From Talinum fruticosum (lineage: Eukaryota; Streptophyta; Magnoliopsida; Caryophyllales; Talinaceae), in the NCBI GenBank assembly GCA_021018815.1, contig JAITYX010000162.1, positions 1-64,000 of the forward strand: DNA of 64,000 nt, read 5' to 3'. The notes beneath the pieces were generated by a model, which was not told where the DNA came from, ran no database searches, and saw nothing but the letters and a program-made list of their open reading frames with translations. This document shows, in pieces, positions 11,990-23,320 of this stretch. Position numbers and translations under genes: made by a program. Position 1 is the stretch's first letter. Each line of letters starts with the position of its first letter.

Positions 11990-12927
11990 TGGAAAGTCTT
12001 TGACTATATGATTCTTGCTGCCACATTCAAAACAGACCAAAGTTCTTAGTTAAAGATAATTTTGAAGGGGAAGAGTGTTTACCTTTTCTATCCTTCCTGT
12101 CTTTCTTTTAGAACTCTTCTCTTGACCGTTTATCCCATCTCTTGCGCTTCATCATTCTTTTGAAGCCTCTAGCGATAAGTGCCATGGGATCTTCTTCCGA
12201 GTTTAATGAACTTAGATTTTCTTTTCTCGCTTTCGAGGCCTTCGATGCAATATTCTTTTTGGTGTTGACCTCGGTGTCCTCTTCTTCCGGATGGATCTCA
12301 TGGGTGAGTAGCTTCCCAATAAGTTCGTCCGGCTTTAATAAAGAGAGGTTCTAAGCTTCCTCGAGAGCTGTCACCTTTGGACCCCATCTTTTCTTAGGCA
12401 GGCTTCTTAGTATCTTTCTGCACATTTCCTCATGGGAAATCTTTCGACCCAGAGATTTGAGATTGTTAGTAATCTCAGTGAAACGGATGAACATCTAAGT
12501 GATGTTTTCTTCGGCTCCATCTTAAACAGCTCATACTTGTGAAGATATTGGCTTATCTTCACTTGTCCGACTTAGCTTGTGCCTTCATATGTGTTGACAA
12601 GAGTGTCCCACACTTCTTTGGCTGTATCACAAGCTAATACTCTGTTGTATTCCTCCGAGCCGATGGCACACATCAGAATGTTCATAGCCTTAAAGTTCTT
12701 TCCGAACTTTTTCGCCTCTTCAGTGGTGTACTCGACCTTTACTTTAGGCACGAGTCTTGTTTCTTCCATCTTCATTGGAATATAGTTGCCTTGTTGTATG
12801 ATGTTCCACACCTCTTCATCATGATCCAGTAGAAAGCATTCCATTAGCTTCTTCCAGAGTGTACAAAATTTGATCCTTTAAACTTTGGTGGTCCACTCGG
12901 AAGATCTTCCTTCATCGAACTCTCCAT
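11990..12927 (-). pseudogene. SIRE-like gag (UBN2-type) with zinc knuckle
   Basis: The likely start is ATG at 12927 (MESSMKED), about 55 bases after the primer site and the same start as in the + copy at 18464. The conserved gag block (IIQQGNYIPMK, DTAKEVWDTLVNTYEGT) is at 12810-12572. The zinc knuckle near 12000-12045 reads CFECGSKNHIVKDF, with the last Cys changed to Phe. The region 11460-11990 continues the Glu/Lys/Ser-rich gag tail but is badly broken. Confidence 0.75.
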
Positions 12928-12982
12928 TGTTCTAAGCCATTTGGTCTTTAAACCTTTGGACGGTTAGATCCTTTCTGAAAGA

Positions 12983-12998
12983 CTAGGCTTTGATACTA
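12983..12998 (-). other. Primer-binding site (Met-tRNA-like)
   Basis: On - the sequence after the LTR end CCTTCA is AT then TAGTATCAAAGCC, close to the TGGTATCAGAGC consensus complementary to initiator Met tRNA. The + strand copy at 18395 has TGGTATCGAGCC in the same place. Confidence 0.65.
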
Positions 12999-13000
12999 AT

Positions 13001-14512
13001 TGAAGGTTTGCTCTTGGAGAGAATTAGTTACTCTAGAGGGGGTGAATAGGGTGATGAGGAAATTTGAACAATAAATGGAAGAGTAAAGTTTAAAACAAAC
13101 ATTAAGACTTTCCGAGTCTAGATTGAACTTAGAAAAGTATGAACTTAGAATTTACGTGGAAACCCTCCCGGGGTAGAAAACCACGATCGGTGCTAATCCA
13201 AGCACCAAGTCAAATCCACTATTTTGAATCCACAAAATACGAGTAGACGGACTCAACCGAATTGCTCCCTTATAGAATTCCTTACAAAGTTTTCCTTGAC
13301 TCGGAAAGTCCCTTATCCGATCTAGTACTTCCTAATTGAGGTAACCTTTACGAGTTAGGGACAACTAAACTGAGTTAACCCTTACAGTTCAGTCAAGAAA
13401 CCTTACTCGAAAGTAAGAATGAAAGTTATGACTAATTATAAGACCTTACAACTCGGAAAGATGTTAAGTACAGAGTTGGAGTTGTAAGTAGAAGATTGAA
13501 TATGAATACAAAGACTTTTGCTTAAGTGTGTGAATTGACAATGGTTCCAACAATCTTCAAGTCTTGAGAGTTGGCTTCTATTTATAGATGACCAAGCAAA
13601 TTAGCCATTGTGACTAGCTTCGATTAGAAGTCCTCTCGTGATCGTTGTAACGACTTTTCCGAGTCGCTCAAAAAGATCCGTTGAGTTGTGAACGTTGTAC
13701 AATGGCTCTTGACTCCTTAGGATGTCCCAATCCACTGGTGGTGTCCGAAATGTAAGGTGGAAACCACCGTTGAGCTTAGCGTTGAAGATTTCTAGTTTTG
13801 GAAACGGACAACCCCGACACGGTTTTGGATCTTGGTCGAAGTAGAAAAAGCCTTCTCTGCTGGCGATTTGACATCTTGAAGCCGGTTACTTTTGTAGTTC
13901 AAAAGTAGGATAACCTCGTTTCGATAACCTGCAAAAGTAAATCAAGTTTTGGTTCTCAAAGTACAAAATACTTTGGTCTAAGATTAGACACGGATAATAA
14001 ATTAATTAAGATAATTAAGTGCATAATTATTTGAGTCGGAAAGGAATGGAATTTTCCGAGTCTAATATTCATTATACTCAAATTCCATCCGAGTCTGTCT
14101 GGAGAAAGATCAAGTTAGATAAAGAATATCAAAGTAAGAGTACTTGATCTAGACAGATAAAATTCAAACAAAACAAGTCGACTAGAAGAGATGAACTAAT
14201 GTTGTAATTCACCTAATCTTGGAATATGAAGTCGGACTTGTGTTTAAGAGTGTTAGAGCGAGTGTTTGAACATGCGATAAATCTGAGTGTTGTCCGAGTG
14301 ACTCGGAACTACAAATGTGAAAAGATAAGCAAGAGTATGCTTTATGAGTCGATCGAAATAGATGAAAAACTTATGCGAGTAACTCACGTAACACTCGTAA
14401 AAGTTTTTATAGCACTTAGAATGACTTGAAATCAAAACCTACAAGAGATGAAGTTTGTACTCGATTCCTTGATAGTACTTAGAATGTTATACATGCAAAG
14501 TCTAAATCTTCA
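13001..14512 (-). repeat. SIRE-like 5' LTR, full length
   Basis: 1512 bases with inverted ends TGAAG...CTTCA, bounded by the primer site on one side and the CACTA remnant on the other. It holds the CACCCCCTCTAGAG-type terminal block (13016-13060) and the TATA box. It is the best full-length reference LTR of this family in the window, since three of the other copies carry large internal deletions. Confidence 0.85.
13579..13586 (-). promoter_or_regulatory. LTR TATA box
   Basis: TATAAATA on -, followed by GAAGCCAAC, in the same LTR context as at 3001, 4121 and 34197. Confidence 0.6.
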
Positions 14513-15122
14513 TATACCCCATGCCTATAGGACACAACATCCTCTTCGCTTCATATGTATGGTTAGGAAGGATAATGCCTTCCGAGAGTATATCTTTGAC
14601 CACACCTAGGAAGTCCGTAAAACTTTTGTCACTCCAGCCATTAGTCGTTTTCGAGTTCATCAACCTCAACACAGACTGATAAACGGGTATATTTATCACA
14701 CCCCGGTAAAGAGGCTTTTCCGAATCGGCTAACAATTGCTCCAATATGTGTGGTTGATTGACTAAATCACGTTCTACTCCACGAACTAGATCTTCGGACC
14801 GATCTTCTAATTCCATACTACTCGCTAGATTCATTTTCATCATACCCTTCATCTTCCTCTCGTACGGGTATATTCATAGATGACTCCGTTTCCCCATGCC
14901 ATACCCACACCTTATAAGTTGTGTCAAACTCATGCCGATATAGGTTACCTTTTACAACCTTAGGAGGTAATCTTGAGGAGTTAAAACACCTTAAACATGG
15001 AGAGCGTATGGACTGTTCTCCAAATTTGGTGGCATGTTCGACGGTAATCTTTAGAAAGTTCTTAATACCATCACAATATTCTACACTCCTCCTATCGTTA
15101 TAAACTCAGGCTCGATCCATAC
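14513..15122 (-). pseudogene. CACTA TNP2-type transposase N-terminus
   Basis: Read on - from ATG at about 15122. First comes a transposase-associated domain: EYCDGIKNFL, a Cys-pair segment SIRSPCLRCFN, then YRHEFDTTYKVWVWHGE. An acidic linker (EEDEGYDENESSE) follows. After it comes the opening of the TNP2 domain (NGWSDKSFTDFLGVVKDIL, then NHTYEAKRMLCPIGMGY). A stop at the fifth codon and one after the acidic linker show decay. The catalytic part is not present. Members of this family cut and paste CACTA elements using the element ends. Confidence 0.8.
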
Positions 15123-16950
15123 CTTACCCATAAACACGAGAAGCAATTCACCATATATAGTTCGAGAAATACGTACTTATGCTTTAAATAATATGACATG
15201 AGCCTAAGATCCTTCTATAGGGATAGATGGTCCTAACCCATTCAAGAAGAATAAAACCCTAGACCGTGTAGTAAAATCTTATCATACATTTGACAAAATT
15301 TCGCAGACAATTCCCCTTAGTCATTCAAGTACAACATATGAAAACGAAGTGGCTAATGTGTATATCCTTACTTAATTGTATGGTAACATAAGTAAAGATA
15401 CACATATCAAACCCATCGTGATCATAATTGCACCGAAGAACGATAGGGGAAATGAGCACCGTGATATCTTGTCAAATTTATGATAAGATTATAATAGCTA
15501 CACAACCTATTATTATATTATTCTCAAACTATCCAACACGGATAATTAAAAAACCTATACATACCAAGCTAATATCCTAAGCACTATATGCACATTTATG
15601 CACATACCGCAACCTAGGATAACTTGTTATGTATAGATTTTTAAACGTGTTCTCTAAGCTTATGAAATGCATACGATAATTTTATGAAAAGCATAGATTG
15701 GTGAGCAAACTAGCACAACTTTACACACTTAAGCATGCCATTAATTTATATGAAAAACAAAAAAATGATGTTACTTGGTATATATTCTTAACGGACCATT
15801 ATTGTAACTTGTTATTTTTTTGTAATGGTTAAATTTCTAACATGGACCATTGTTGTAACATAGACCATTGTTGTAACAAACAACCTACACCCAAAAAGGA
15901 AATTAGAAATTTAGGTAATTGGATAAATTAGTCCACCCTAACATCAGCTCATCAAAATAACAAATAAATTTGATAACAAATTTATCGTTATGACAAATAT
16001 TTGGGGATATCCCTATATCCAAATACCTTTTCAATTTTTACATTTTCACATTTATATTTTCTCCCTTTTCATCCTTAAACCCTAAACCACAAATTTTTCT
16101 ATTTCCCCAAACCCTAAACCATAAACATTTCTATTTCTCTAAACTCTAAACATATTTAGATGTCAATTTCGATAATTGAATATGTAAATGAGTCAACCCA
16201 ACATAACCTCATCAAAATAAACAAATTTGGATACAAATTTATCTTTATGACAAGTTTTTGGGGATGACCCTATATCAAAATTATCTTTCTATTTCTCTAA
16301 AACCCTAAATAAATTTGGATGCACTCTTTCGATTTACCATCCTTGGCTATCATTCTATTTCCTTATAATTAAATCCTAAACCGACTAAACCCATTTCTCA
16401 AAATATTAAACATTTCACGAATTCCCAACTTAATAAACTAAACAAATGTTACCCACATTCTCAATATTCAACATTTCAAAGAAAGATTCAACTTTCAACA
16501 ATCTCAAACATTACTCATATTCTCAACATCCACATAATTACCCCAAATACATTTAACATTTAACTGTATAAATCTTGTAAATAATTTAAAGCGAAAAATA
16601 AGAAAGGATAGAGATTCATACCATAAGAACAGGAAAACAGCGGTGAGAGTGAGCGAGAGGATTCACGGCGAAACACACACGACCACCGACGTAAATACTT
16701 TGTAAGAGATGACAGCTACAAGAAAGAGGAGACATGAAAGGATATAGTGAGCGAAACAAAACCATCAAACAATAAGAGGAAGAAGCTGCGAGGATAACTT
16801 ACCGGTGAGGATTACTCCGAGCTGATCTAGATCCGAGTAGTAATGGACAGAGTGAACTATGGAGAGCAATAATACCGAGAGTAGATAGCAGATGAAGTGG
16901 GCGTGGAAATAATAGCAGGTATGTTCCAGCTTTTTAGATTTTATCTAAAA
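15123..16950. other. AT-rich CACTA leader with short degenerate repeats
   Basis: No gene seen. GGACCATTGTTGTAAC-like units recur at 15793-15890. A block around TCATCAAAATAA...TTTATC.TTATGACAA..TTTGGGGAT at 15945-16030 is repeated at 16205-16290. The more GC-rich part at 16620-16930 could be the transposase 5' leader on -, since it lies between the subterminal repeats and the transposase start. Confidence 0.45.
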
Positions 16951-16952
16951 GA

Positions 16953-17134
16953 CATTTGACGATGGTTCATCCGAAAAACCATCGTCAAATGTTTCGGTAA
17001 TACATATGACGACAGTTCATCTTAACGAACCGTCGTTATATGTGTTACACAATGCCTAAGTTATTTACAAAAGTGCCACCCTTCCATTTTTCATAGTGGT
17101 TTTTCTTTTAACCGTCGTTAAAAGTGATTTCGTA
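16953..17134. repeat. CACTA subterminal inverted repeats and terminus
   Basis: Three inverted repeats share an ACGA(C/T)GGTT core. They are 16953-16991 (perfect 15-bp arms CATTTGACGATGGTT, 9-base loop), 17002-17043 (arms around GACGAC.GTTC) and 17107-17124 (TTTTAACCGTCGTTAAAA). Such cores are the usual subterminal transposase-binding repeats of plant CACTA elements. The end could be CATAGTG at 17098 (CACTATG on -), or a mutated end near 17134 (TACTACGAAATC on -). Confidence 0.6.
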
Positions 17135-17675
17135 GTAGATCTTGTTTGACCATATATCCTTTGTGGTTTAGGTGGTCCCTTGTCTTTCCGAGTTGTATGC
17201 TTCGACGAGTGTGTTTGTTTTTAGTATTTAATGTTCTACTCGTGAGCCTTTTAGGTTAGGTTAGGAGTGCTAAATAACGCTTTCATAGGTGCAAATAAAA
17301 CACAATAATTAATTTTCTCGATTCGGTCCAATGTGTGCAATTTCTTTTTGCCAAAAGTAAAAAATTGTCTTTTTTAGGTTAGTCCATTAATTGCATTTCT
17401 AAGTCATCCCAAAAAATTATCTCTTAGTCTAGGCTTTATGTAGCCACCGACCGTCGGGCTTAGGCAGCGCTGGCCACTGCCAGTAAGTATAGGGAGGTCC
17501 CGCCAGGGACCCTCGTCTCTTTTCGATCGGTGTGGTTTTTCTAGGGTTTTGACTTTTTAGATGTCTTTGTCGTCCGTATTTGCATTTCATTTCGTATTTA
17601 GCCACAATATAAATTCATCTCAAATTAAGTGAGTCCATTTATGTATTCCATTTTTGCATTTAGCCAAGACATAAA
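17135..17675 (+). other. Left flank of SIRE insertion: Tat-like gypsy 5' untranslated region
   Basis: No ORF seen. A GC-rich patch is at 17450-17510. From about 17605 the sequence is one unit of a roughly 60-bp repeat (ATTCATCTCAAATTAAGTGAGTCC...TTTTGCATTTAGCC). It continues on the far side of the SIRE insertion at 34764 and recurs on - at 52840-53295. This ties it to the Tat-like element whose gag is at 35400. Confidence 0.55.
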
Positions 17676-18392
17676 TAAAGACTTAGTTTCTAACTCTAAG
17701 TCATTCTCGGTATTACATGAAGACTCGTGTACAAATCCTATCTCTCTTAACTTTTGATTTCAAGTCATTCCGAGTACTATAGAAACTCATGTGTAAGTTT
17801 TCATTATGTTCGACTGACTCGGAAAGAACCTTATTACATATCTCCTACACTCGATGTTTCGACTCATTCATACATTACTTGAGAAAAAGTTATTGTTTTC
17901 ATTCTTATTCAATCTTCTACTTACAACTCTAAGTCTCGTATTTAATATTTTTTGAGTTGTGAAGAAAGTCTTGTAATCAATCATATTCTTTTCGACTTTC
18001 CGAGTAAGATCCCTTGATTGAGTTGTAAGGGTTAACTCAGCTCGGTTGTCCCTGGTTGTAAATGTTACCTCGGTCGAGAAGTAGTAGATCGGATAAGGGA
18101 ACATCTCGAGTCTAAGAAAACATTGTAAGGAATTGTTTAAGGGAGCAATTCGGCAAAGTCGATCCTTGTATTTTGTGGATTCAAAATATTGACTTGGTGC
18201 TTGGATTAGCACTGTCTGCGGTTTTCATCCCATGAGGGTTTCCACGTAAATTTGTGTTATCACTTTTTTGAGTATAATCTAGACTCGGAATCTCATTGTT
18301 TAGCTTATTTGTTACAAAAATCGTTTAATTTTCTTCACCACCATATTCACCCCCTTCTAGGGTGACTTAGAATCTCCATGAGCAAACCTTCA
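17676..18392 (+). repeat. SIRE 5' LTR, promoter region deleted
   Basis: 717 bases, ending CCTTCA just before the primer site. It matches the 3' LTR but lacks about 750 bases equivalent to 33488-34238. The junction is within ACATTACTTGAG, with short ACAT microhomology. The lost part includes the TATA box, so this copy cannot start normal genomic transcription from its own LTR. Confidence 0.8.
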
Positions 18393-18394
18393 AT

Positions 18395-18406
18395 TGGTAT
18401 CGAGCC
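18395..18406 (+). other. Primer-binding site (Met-tRNA-like)
   Basis: TGGTATCGAGCC starts two bases after the LTR. It is one deletion away from the TGGTATCAGAGCC consensus for initiator Met tRNA. Confidence 0.75.
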
Positions 18407-18463
18407 TAGCCTTTCAAGAGGATATCACCATCCAAAGGTATAAGGATCGGATGGCTCGGAACA

Positions 18464-19860
18464 ATGGAGAGTTCGATGAAGGAAGATCATCCACCGGACC
18501 ACTCGAAGTTCAAAAGGTCAAACTTTGCCCATTGGAAGACTATCATGGAATGTTTCGTGATGGACAACGATAAAGATGTTTGGAACATCATCCAAGCCAG
18601 CAACTACATTCCAATGAAGACGGAGAATGCAACTCTTGTACCTAAAGCCAAATCCGAGTTCACACCTGAGGAGACCGAGAAATTCGAAAGAATTTTAAAG
18701 ATATGAACACATTCATGTGTGCCATTAGTACTGAAAGAATACAACAGGGTCTCAGCCTGTGACACAGCTAAAGAGGTATGGGACACATTTGTCAACACCT
18801 ATGTAGGAACAAGCTAAGTGAAGTAGGTGAAGATAAGTCGGTATCTTCATAAGTATGAGCTGTTCAAGATGGAGCCTAAAGAAAACGTCACTCGGATGTA
18901 TGTTCGGTTCACTGAGATTACTAATAATCTTAAATCTTTGGGTAGAAGGAATTCTCATGAAGAAATGTCCAGAAAGATTCTCGAAGTCTACCAAAGAAGA
19001 GATGGGGTCCCAAAGTGACAGCCATTGAAGAAGCTTAGAACCTCTTTCAGCTAAGGCCGGACGAGCTTATTACTCACGAGATTCATCTAGAGGAAGAAGA
19101 TGTTGAGGTTAGCACCAAAAGGAATATTACGTCGAAGGCCTCACAAAGTAGACATGAAAGCTTAAGCTCCTCAAAATCAGAAGAGGACCCTATGGCACTC
19201 ATAGCCCGCGACTTTAAGAGAATGATGAAATACAGGAAGTGGGAAAAGAGGCCAAAGGATGACTTCTACTAGAAAGATAAGAAGGACAGAAAAGGTAAAT
19301 ATTCTTCTCCTTTAAAGTTATCTTTATCTAAGAACTCTGGTTGTTTTGAATGTGCCAGCAAGGAGCACATAGTCAAAGATTGTCCCAAGAGAAAGAAGGA
19401 CAGAAAGAAGAAGGTTATGATGGCTACCGGAGTAATGGCGACTCATCCGAAGAAGATGACTCGGACGACTCTAAGTGTCTCATGGCATTTACTGACTCGA
19501 AGTTGAATCAAAGTAAGACAACAAGGACTCGGATATTGATGAGGTAGTTGAATACTTTCTTAAATTTTCAAAATTTGATCTAGCACGATACATTTCCACT
19601 TTGGAAGAAAAGTCCAATTCTATCTCTTTTTAGTTCAAAGAACAAATTGAATCTCTTACTCGATGAGAGCAAAGTTTTGAAAAATGAATTGGAAAAACTA
19701 AGACAAAAGTCTGAAAGAACTTAAGACCAGTAGTCAAGCAAATGAGACTGTGTTTGAGTCACTCAAAACAAAGAATGAGCAAATGAAAAGAAAGCTCAAT
19801 AAGTCTCAAGAGCTTGTTTTAAAATTCACTCAAGGTCGGAAAAACAATGATATGCTATTT
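18464..19860 (+). pseudogene. SIRE gag
   Basis: The start ATG at 18464 (MESSMKED) is shared with the - copy. The UBN2-type gag block runs 18464-18830 (FAHWKTIMECF, IIQASNYIPMK, DTAKEVW) and continues with YLHKYELFKMEP and TNNLKSLG to 19018. The zinc knuckle CFECASKEHIVKDC (about 19346-19388) is intact. An Asp/Ser-rich stretch follows (DSSEEDDSDDS), then a Lys/Glu-rich helical tail (19560-19850) likely to form coiled coil. At least four frameshifts and several stops are present. Confidence 0.82.
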
Positions 19861-20275
19861 AGGCTCTCAATGTGTCTCCTTCAGGAAAGAAGGACTTGGT
19901 TTCAATGAAGAAGAGGAATCAAAATCCTATTCTCGGCTTTTCAAAAAGATTCCGGAACTATAATGTTCAGGAAGGCTGAGTAGGGTCCCATTCATACAAA
20001 TGAACAGAGGACTAAGCCCGGACCAACTTAAAAGAAAAAGACTTCTACTCCCGTTTACAAAAGAAAAGATTTTGAAAAGAAAGAGACACGGACTCGGTTT
20101 TCGGAAGGAAGACTCGGAATCGGACTAGACCCAAAGTTATTCAAATCTGGATTACCAAAAGAGCGCTCTTCCTCATAAAAGGACCTTTATAAAAGGAGTT
20201 ACTGAGTTCATAAGAGGAAGTGAGAAGGGTTAGTTTGTTTTCGTCTTGTAGATAACTCGGAAGAAGAAGAAAGGT
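19861..20275 (+). other. Degenerate gag-protease linker of SIRE element
   Basis: A Lys/Arg-rich linker in broken frames (TKPGP, PVYKRKDFEKK) parallels 11190-11417 on -. No separate gene is seen. Confidence 0.5.
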
Positions 20276-21045
20276 CATTGGTAGTTAGACAATGGTTGTT
20301 CATGCCACATGTCGGGAGATTCAAGACTCTTCTTTGAACTAGAAGATCCGAAAAGAGGGAAAGTCACTTTTGGAGATAACAACAAAGGTAAGATAGTAGG
20401 CATTGGCAAAATTGGTGAAGGTAACAACTCGATCAGCCCAGTCTACCTTGTCAAAGGACTTAAGTACTATCTCCTTAGCATTTCTCAGCTATGTGACAAA
20501 GGTCAAAAGGTAATGTTCACTCGGACCAACTGCTACATCTCCGATGCAGTCACCAAAGAGACTAAGCTCTCGGGTTTGAGGTTAGGTAACACTTACATTA
20601 TTCATCTCTTATATTCAAGTCGAATTTATCTTATTTGAAAGCATCCGTGAATGATGATTCATGGACTCGGCATCGTAGATTAAGTCATATCAGCATGCAT
20701 ACTATCAAAAACTTGTATTTCATGGATTGGTTAGGGGTTTACCTAATTGTACTTGAAGAAAGATAAAATATGTAAGGCATGCACAAAAGGTAAGCAAGTT
20801 AGATCATCTTTCAAACCACTCAAAACCGTATTTACATCCAAAGTGCTTGAATTGCTTCATATAGATTTGTTTGGTGAAATTCTGTGAAAAGTCTTGCAGG
20901 TAAATCATATGTACTTGTTATTGTTGATGACTTCTCATGATTTACTTGGGTTAGTTTTCATAAGAACAAGAATGAAACCTCCAAAGATTTCACTAAGCTC
21001 TGCAGAAAAATTCAAGTGGAGTCTTAAACTCATATCGAAGGATTC
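20276..21045 (+). pseudogene. SIRE protease and integrase N-terminal half
   Basis: The protease motif reads DNGCSCHM near 20290 (usually DSGCSRHM). It is followed by the open stretch 20309-20638 (KVTFGDNNKGKIVGIGKIG, LYYLLSISQLCD-like). The pre-integrase zinc region (WTRHRRLSHISMHTIKNL) and core start (KSYVLVIVDDFS) follow in shifting frames. The coding sequence is cut at GATTC (21041-21045) by the Tekay-like insertion and resumes at 27553. Confidence 0.8.
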
Positions 21046-23320
21046 TATAACACCTCAAGACCCACCCTAGGAGTATTACATGTCGGGGTTCCCCAAGAGC
21101 AACCCCTAAGGCTACTTAAGATCTCAACTTAGGGTTAATAGTTTTCTCTTTGATTGGCGAAGCGTGTTTCTAGGTTTTTCAAAGGTTTTCCGGAAAATTT
21201 CGGTAAAGTTTCCTTTGTAATATGGCTAATCCCACAGGCTTAAAGCCTTAACCCTGCATAAAACACATTCATAAACTCAACGAACCACACGCTCGGAGTA
21301 TCAACAACACAAGCTCAACGAGCCACACGCTCGGAGTATTCACATAGGGCTTTTATATTCATAGTCAAAACTTAAGTTTACATACAATCGATTTTACACA
21401 CATCTTTACAAACAAGAAGACAGAAAAACATGTAGTAAGTCCGGCATCTCCTATCCGTCTGCTATTTCGAAAGCCAAAAGCTACTCCTAAGAGTCGACTT
21501 ACGTACCTGAAATGTTGGTGAGGTCATGAGCTCTACGAGCCTAGTGAATAACCTAAACTCAACCCCTAGTTTCACTTTGCACATTAATTCATTAACAAAC
21601 ACACGTAAGTTCACTATTCATTCATAACATGCGATTCGGATCATACATGCTTAAGACATGTAAGATACTAAACTTACCAACTTGCTGAGAAGCACATATG
21701 ACATCAATTACTAATGAATTCAATCAAAACATAATTCATTCTTCTTTCTACGCAAGTAAGTCATAGAATTATTCATCATGTAAGGCATTCATCACGTAAA
21801 TAATATCTTACTTCTTATAGTATTCATTTCTTATGAAATCGGGATTCGTTCTTCTTCTTGAGTTTAATTATACATTTCATAAATCATTGCTTTTCTTTCT
21901 TGTTCATCATGCATAATCATTTGTTTATTTCGTATCATAATTCTTTAAGTATTCTTAGTTTCGAATGGAATGAAGATTTATGTGCTGCTCTAAAGACCCA
22001 GTTCTTGGAGCCAAAACAATTCGTGGGCTCGGTTCTTGGAGGCATAACAATTTGTGGCCTTAAGGAAAAACAATTTGTGGCCTCGAGGCAAGCCTCAAAC
22101 ACTAAAGGACGCATAATGTCAGGAATTCGTGGAAGCAATTCAATTCATGGCTTCAGTTTGACGAGACAATTATTAAGACAAGCAGACTAAATTACTCAAA
22201 AATCTGCACCTAAATCATTAATTCAATTTTTTGATTTTTCTCACTAATTCTATCTAAGCTAATTTCATTAAATTCTGAATATACAGCTTAATAATCATGC
22301 TCAACAATACTCAATCATCATTAAATTCATGAATTAGACACCAAATTCGCAACATGCTTTTTAATTCGTGAGTTGCTTAATTTCGTGAATTTAGGCCACT
22401 AAATTCTTCAATTAATTTAGGGTTTTCAATTTCATACTTCAATTTCAAGTTGAATCCACCTAACTTATTTTATCTTTAGTGGATGAATTCAGATTACTCG
22501 CCTTAGATTCTTAGTGGTTCTAAGAATTTTGGTTTTGAAGATTTTGAATTGGGTTCGATTTACGTTTTCGCTTTTCCTTTCTTCCTCTCGGTTCCCCCTT
22601 CCTTCTTCTTTCCCGACCCTCTGCTTCTTCGTTCTATTTCTCTTTCCTGAGCCTCTCACACTCTTGCTCTTTTCGGTCTCCCGCTACCCCTTAGGGTCTA
22701 ATTCGACTTCTTAGTCTCTCGATTTCTCGCTTTTCTTGCTCAATCCCTCGCCATCTCTCTACCTCCGGTTCCGTCGTGGTTCATGCTCCGTCATTCTTCT
22801 CGCCGTTGTTTCGCTTCCCGACACCTCTCGGGCTCCCTCACGCTCTTCGCCTCTCGCTTTGGGGTCTCAACCCCTGCCGTTCTTCCTCTCGGTCCCGATT
22901 CCCTCGGACTCTCTTTCCTCTTTGCTTCGCTTACGCTTCTTTCGTTCCCTGTTTCTTCGTTTCCGCGTTCCCTTTTCTCCTCTTACGTGTTTCTACTCCT
23001 TTTTAGTTTTCCAATCTCTTTCTCTCTCCCTTATTTATTTGTTTCTTAATCATATCTTCAATTTCCTCTTTCCTTCCACTAATCAACACCTTATTAATTT
23101 TGTTCTTAAAACTCCATTGGACCCCTTTCTCTTTGTTGCTTATTTATTGCCACCAACACCACTAATCCTCCTCTAACCCTCATCTCTTTACCAGCTCCTC
23201 TAAATCCAACCAGCCATCTTTCCCGTTTCTCAATTTCTTTTCTTTATTTTTTAATTTCTGGTTTGGGCTTTCAAGTGAATTGGGCTCAAAATATTTCACA
23301 AGCCCATTTTAGCTAGCCCA
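21046..23320 (-). repeat. Tekay-like 3' LTR (left), truncated at its start
   Basis: Matches 24565 to about 27410 throughout (shared blocks CTAGGAGTATTA, GCCACACGCTCGGAGTATTCACATAGGGC, AATTCGTGG repeats). It lacks the last about 140 bases on the internal side, so the internal deletion took the start of this LTR. The strongly pyrimidine-rich part at 22560-23060 makes long ORFs by composition. They are not genes. Confidence 0.8.

Larger units (their letters stand above)
9886..14512 (-). mobile_element. SIRE/Maximus-like copia element, 3'-truncated
   Basis: Read on -, the order is 5' LTR (14512-13001), primer site, gag, protease and the first part of integrase. RT, RNase H, the post-pol ORF and the 3' LTR are missing. 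Gag and integrase match the + strand element at 17676-34763 closely (YELYKGKKP / YELYNGKKP type matches; shared gag block YIPMK). It abuts a CACTA remnant at 14513, which it may have entered. No target duplication can be tested because the other end is lost. Confidence 0.82.
14513..17134 (-). mobile_element. CACTA (En/Spm-like) transposon, 5' part
   Basis: Read on -, from a terminus near 17098-17134: subterminal hairpins, a non-coding AT-rich leader, then the N-terminal part of a TNP2-type transposase at 15122-14513. The rest of the transposase and the other end are absent, cut by the SIRE-like LTR at 14512. The transposase match is clear. The exact element end is not. Confidence 0.7.

Noticed and set aside
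16953..17043. Hairpins as a microRNA precursor
   Set aside because: Loops are short and the repeated ACGA(C/T)GGTT core fits CACTA subterminal repeats better; no evidence of a single mature product.
22514..23176. Several overlapping ORFs of 66-146 codons (and the parallel set at 26906-27401)
   Set aside because: They lie in a strongly pyrimidine-rich part of the Tekay-like LTR where stops are rare in all + frames. Products are Ser/Phe/Leu/Pro-rich with no domain, and the sequence is non-coding LTR.
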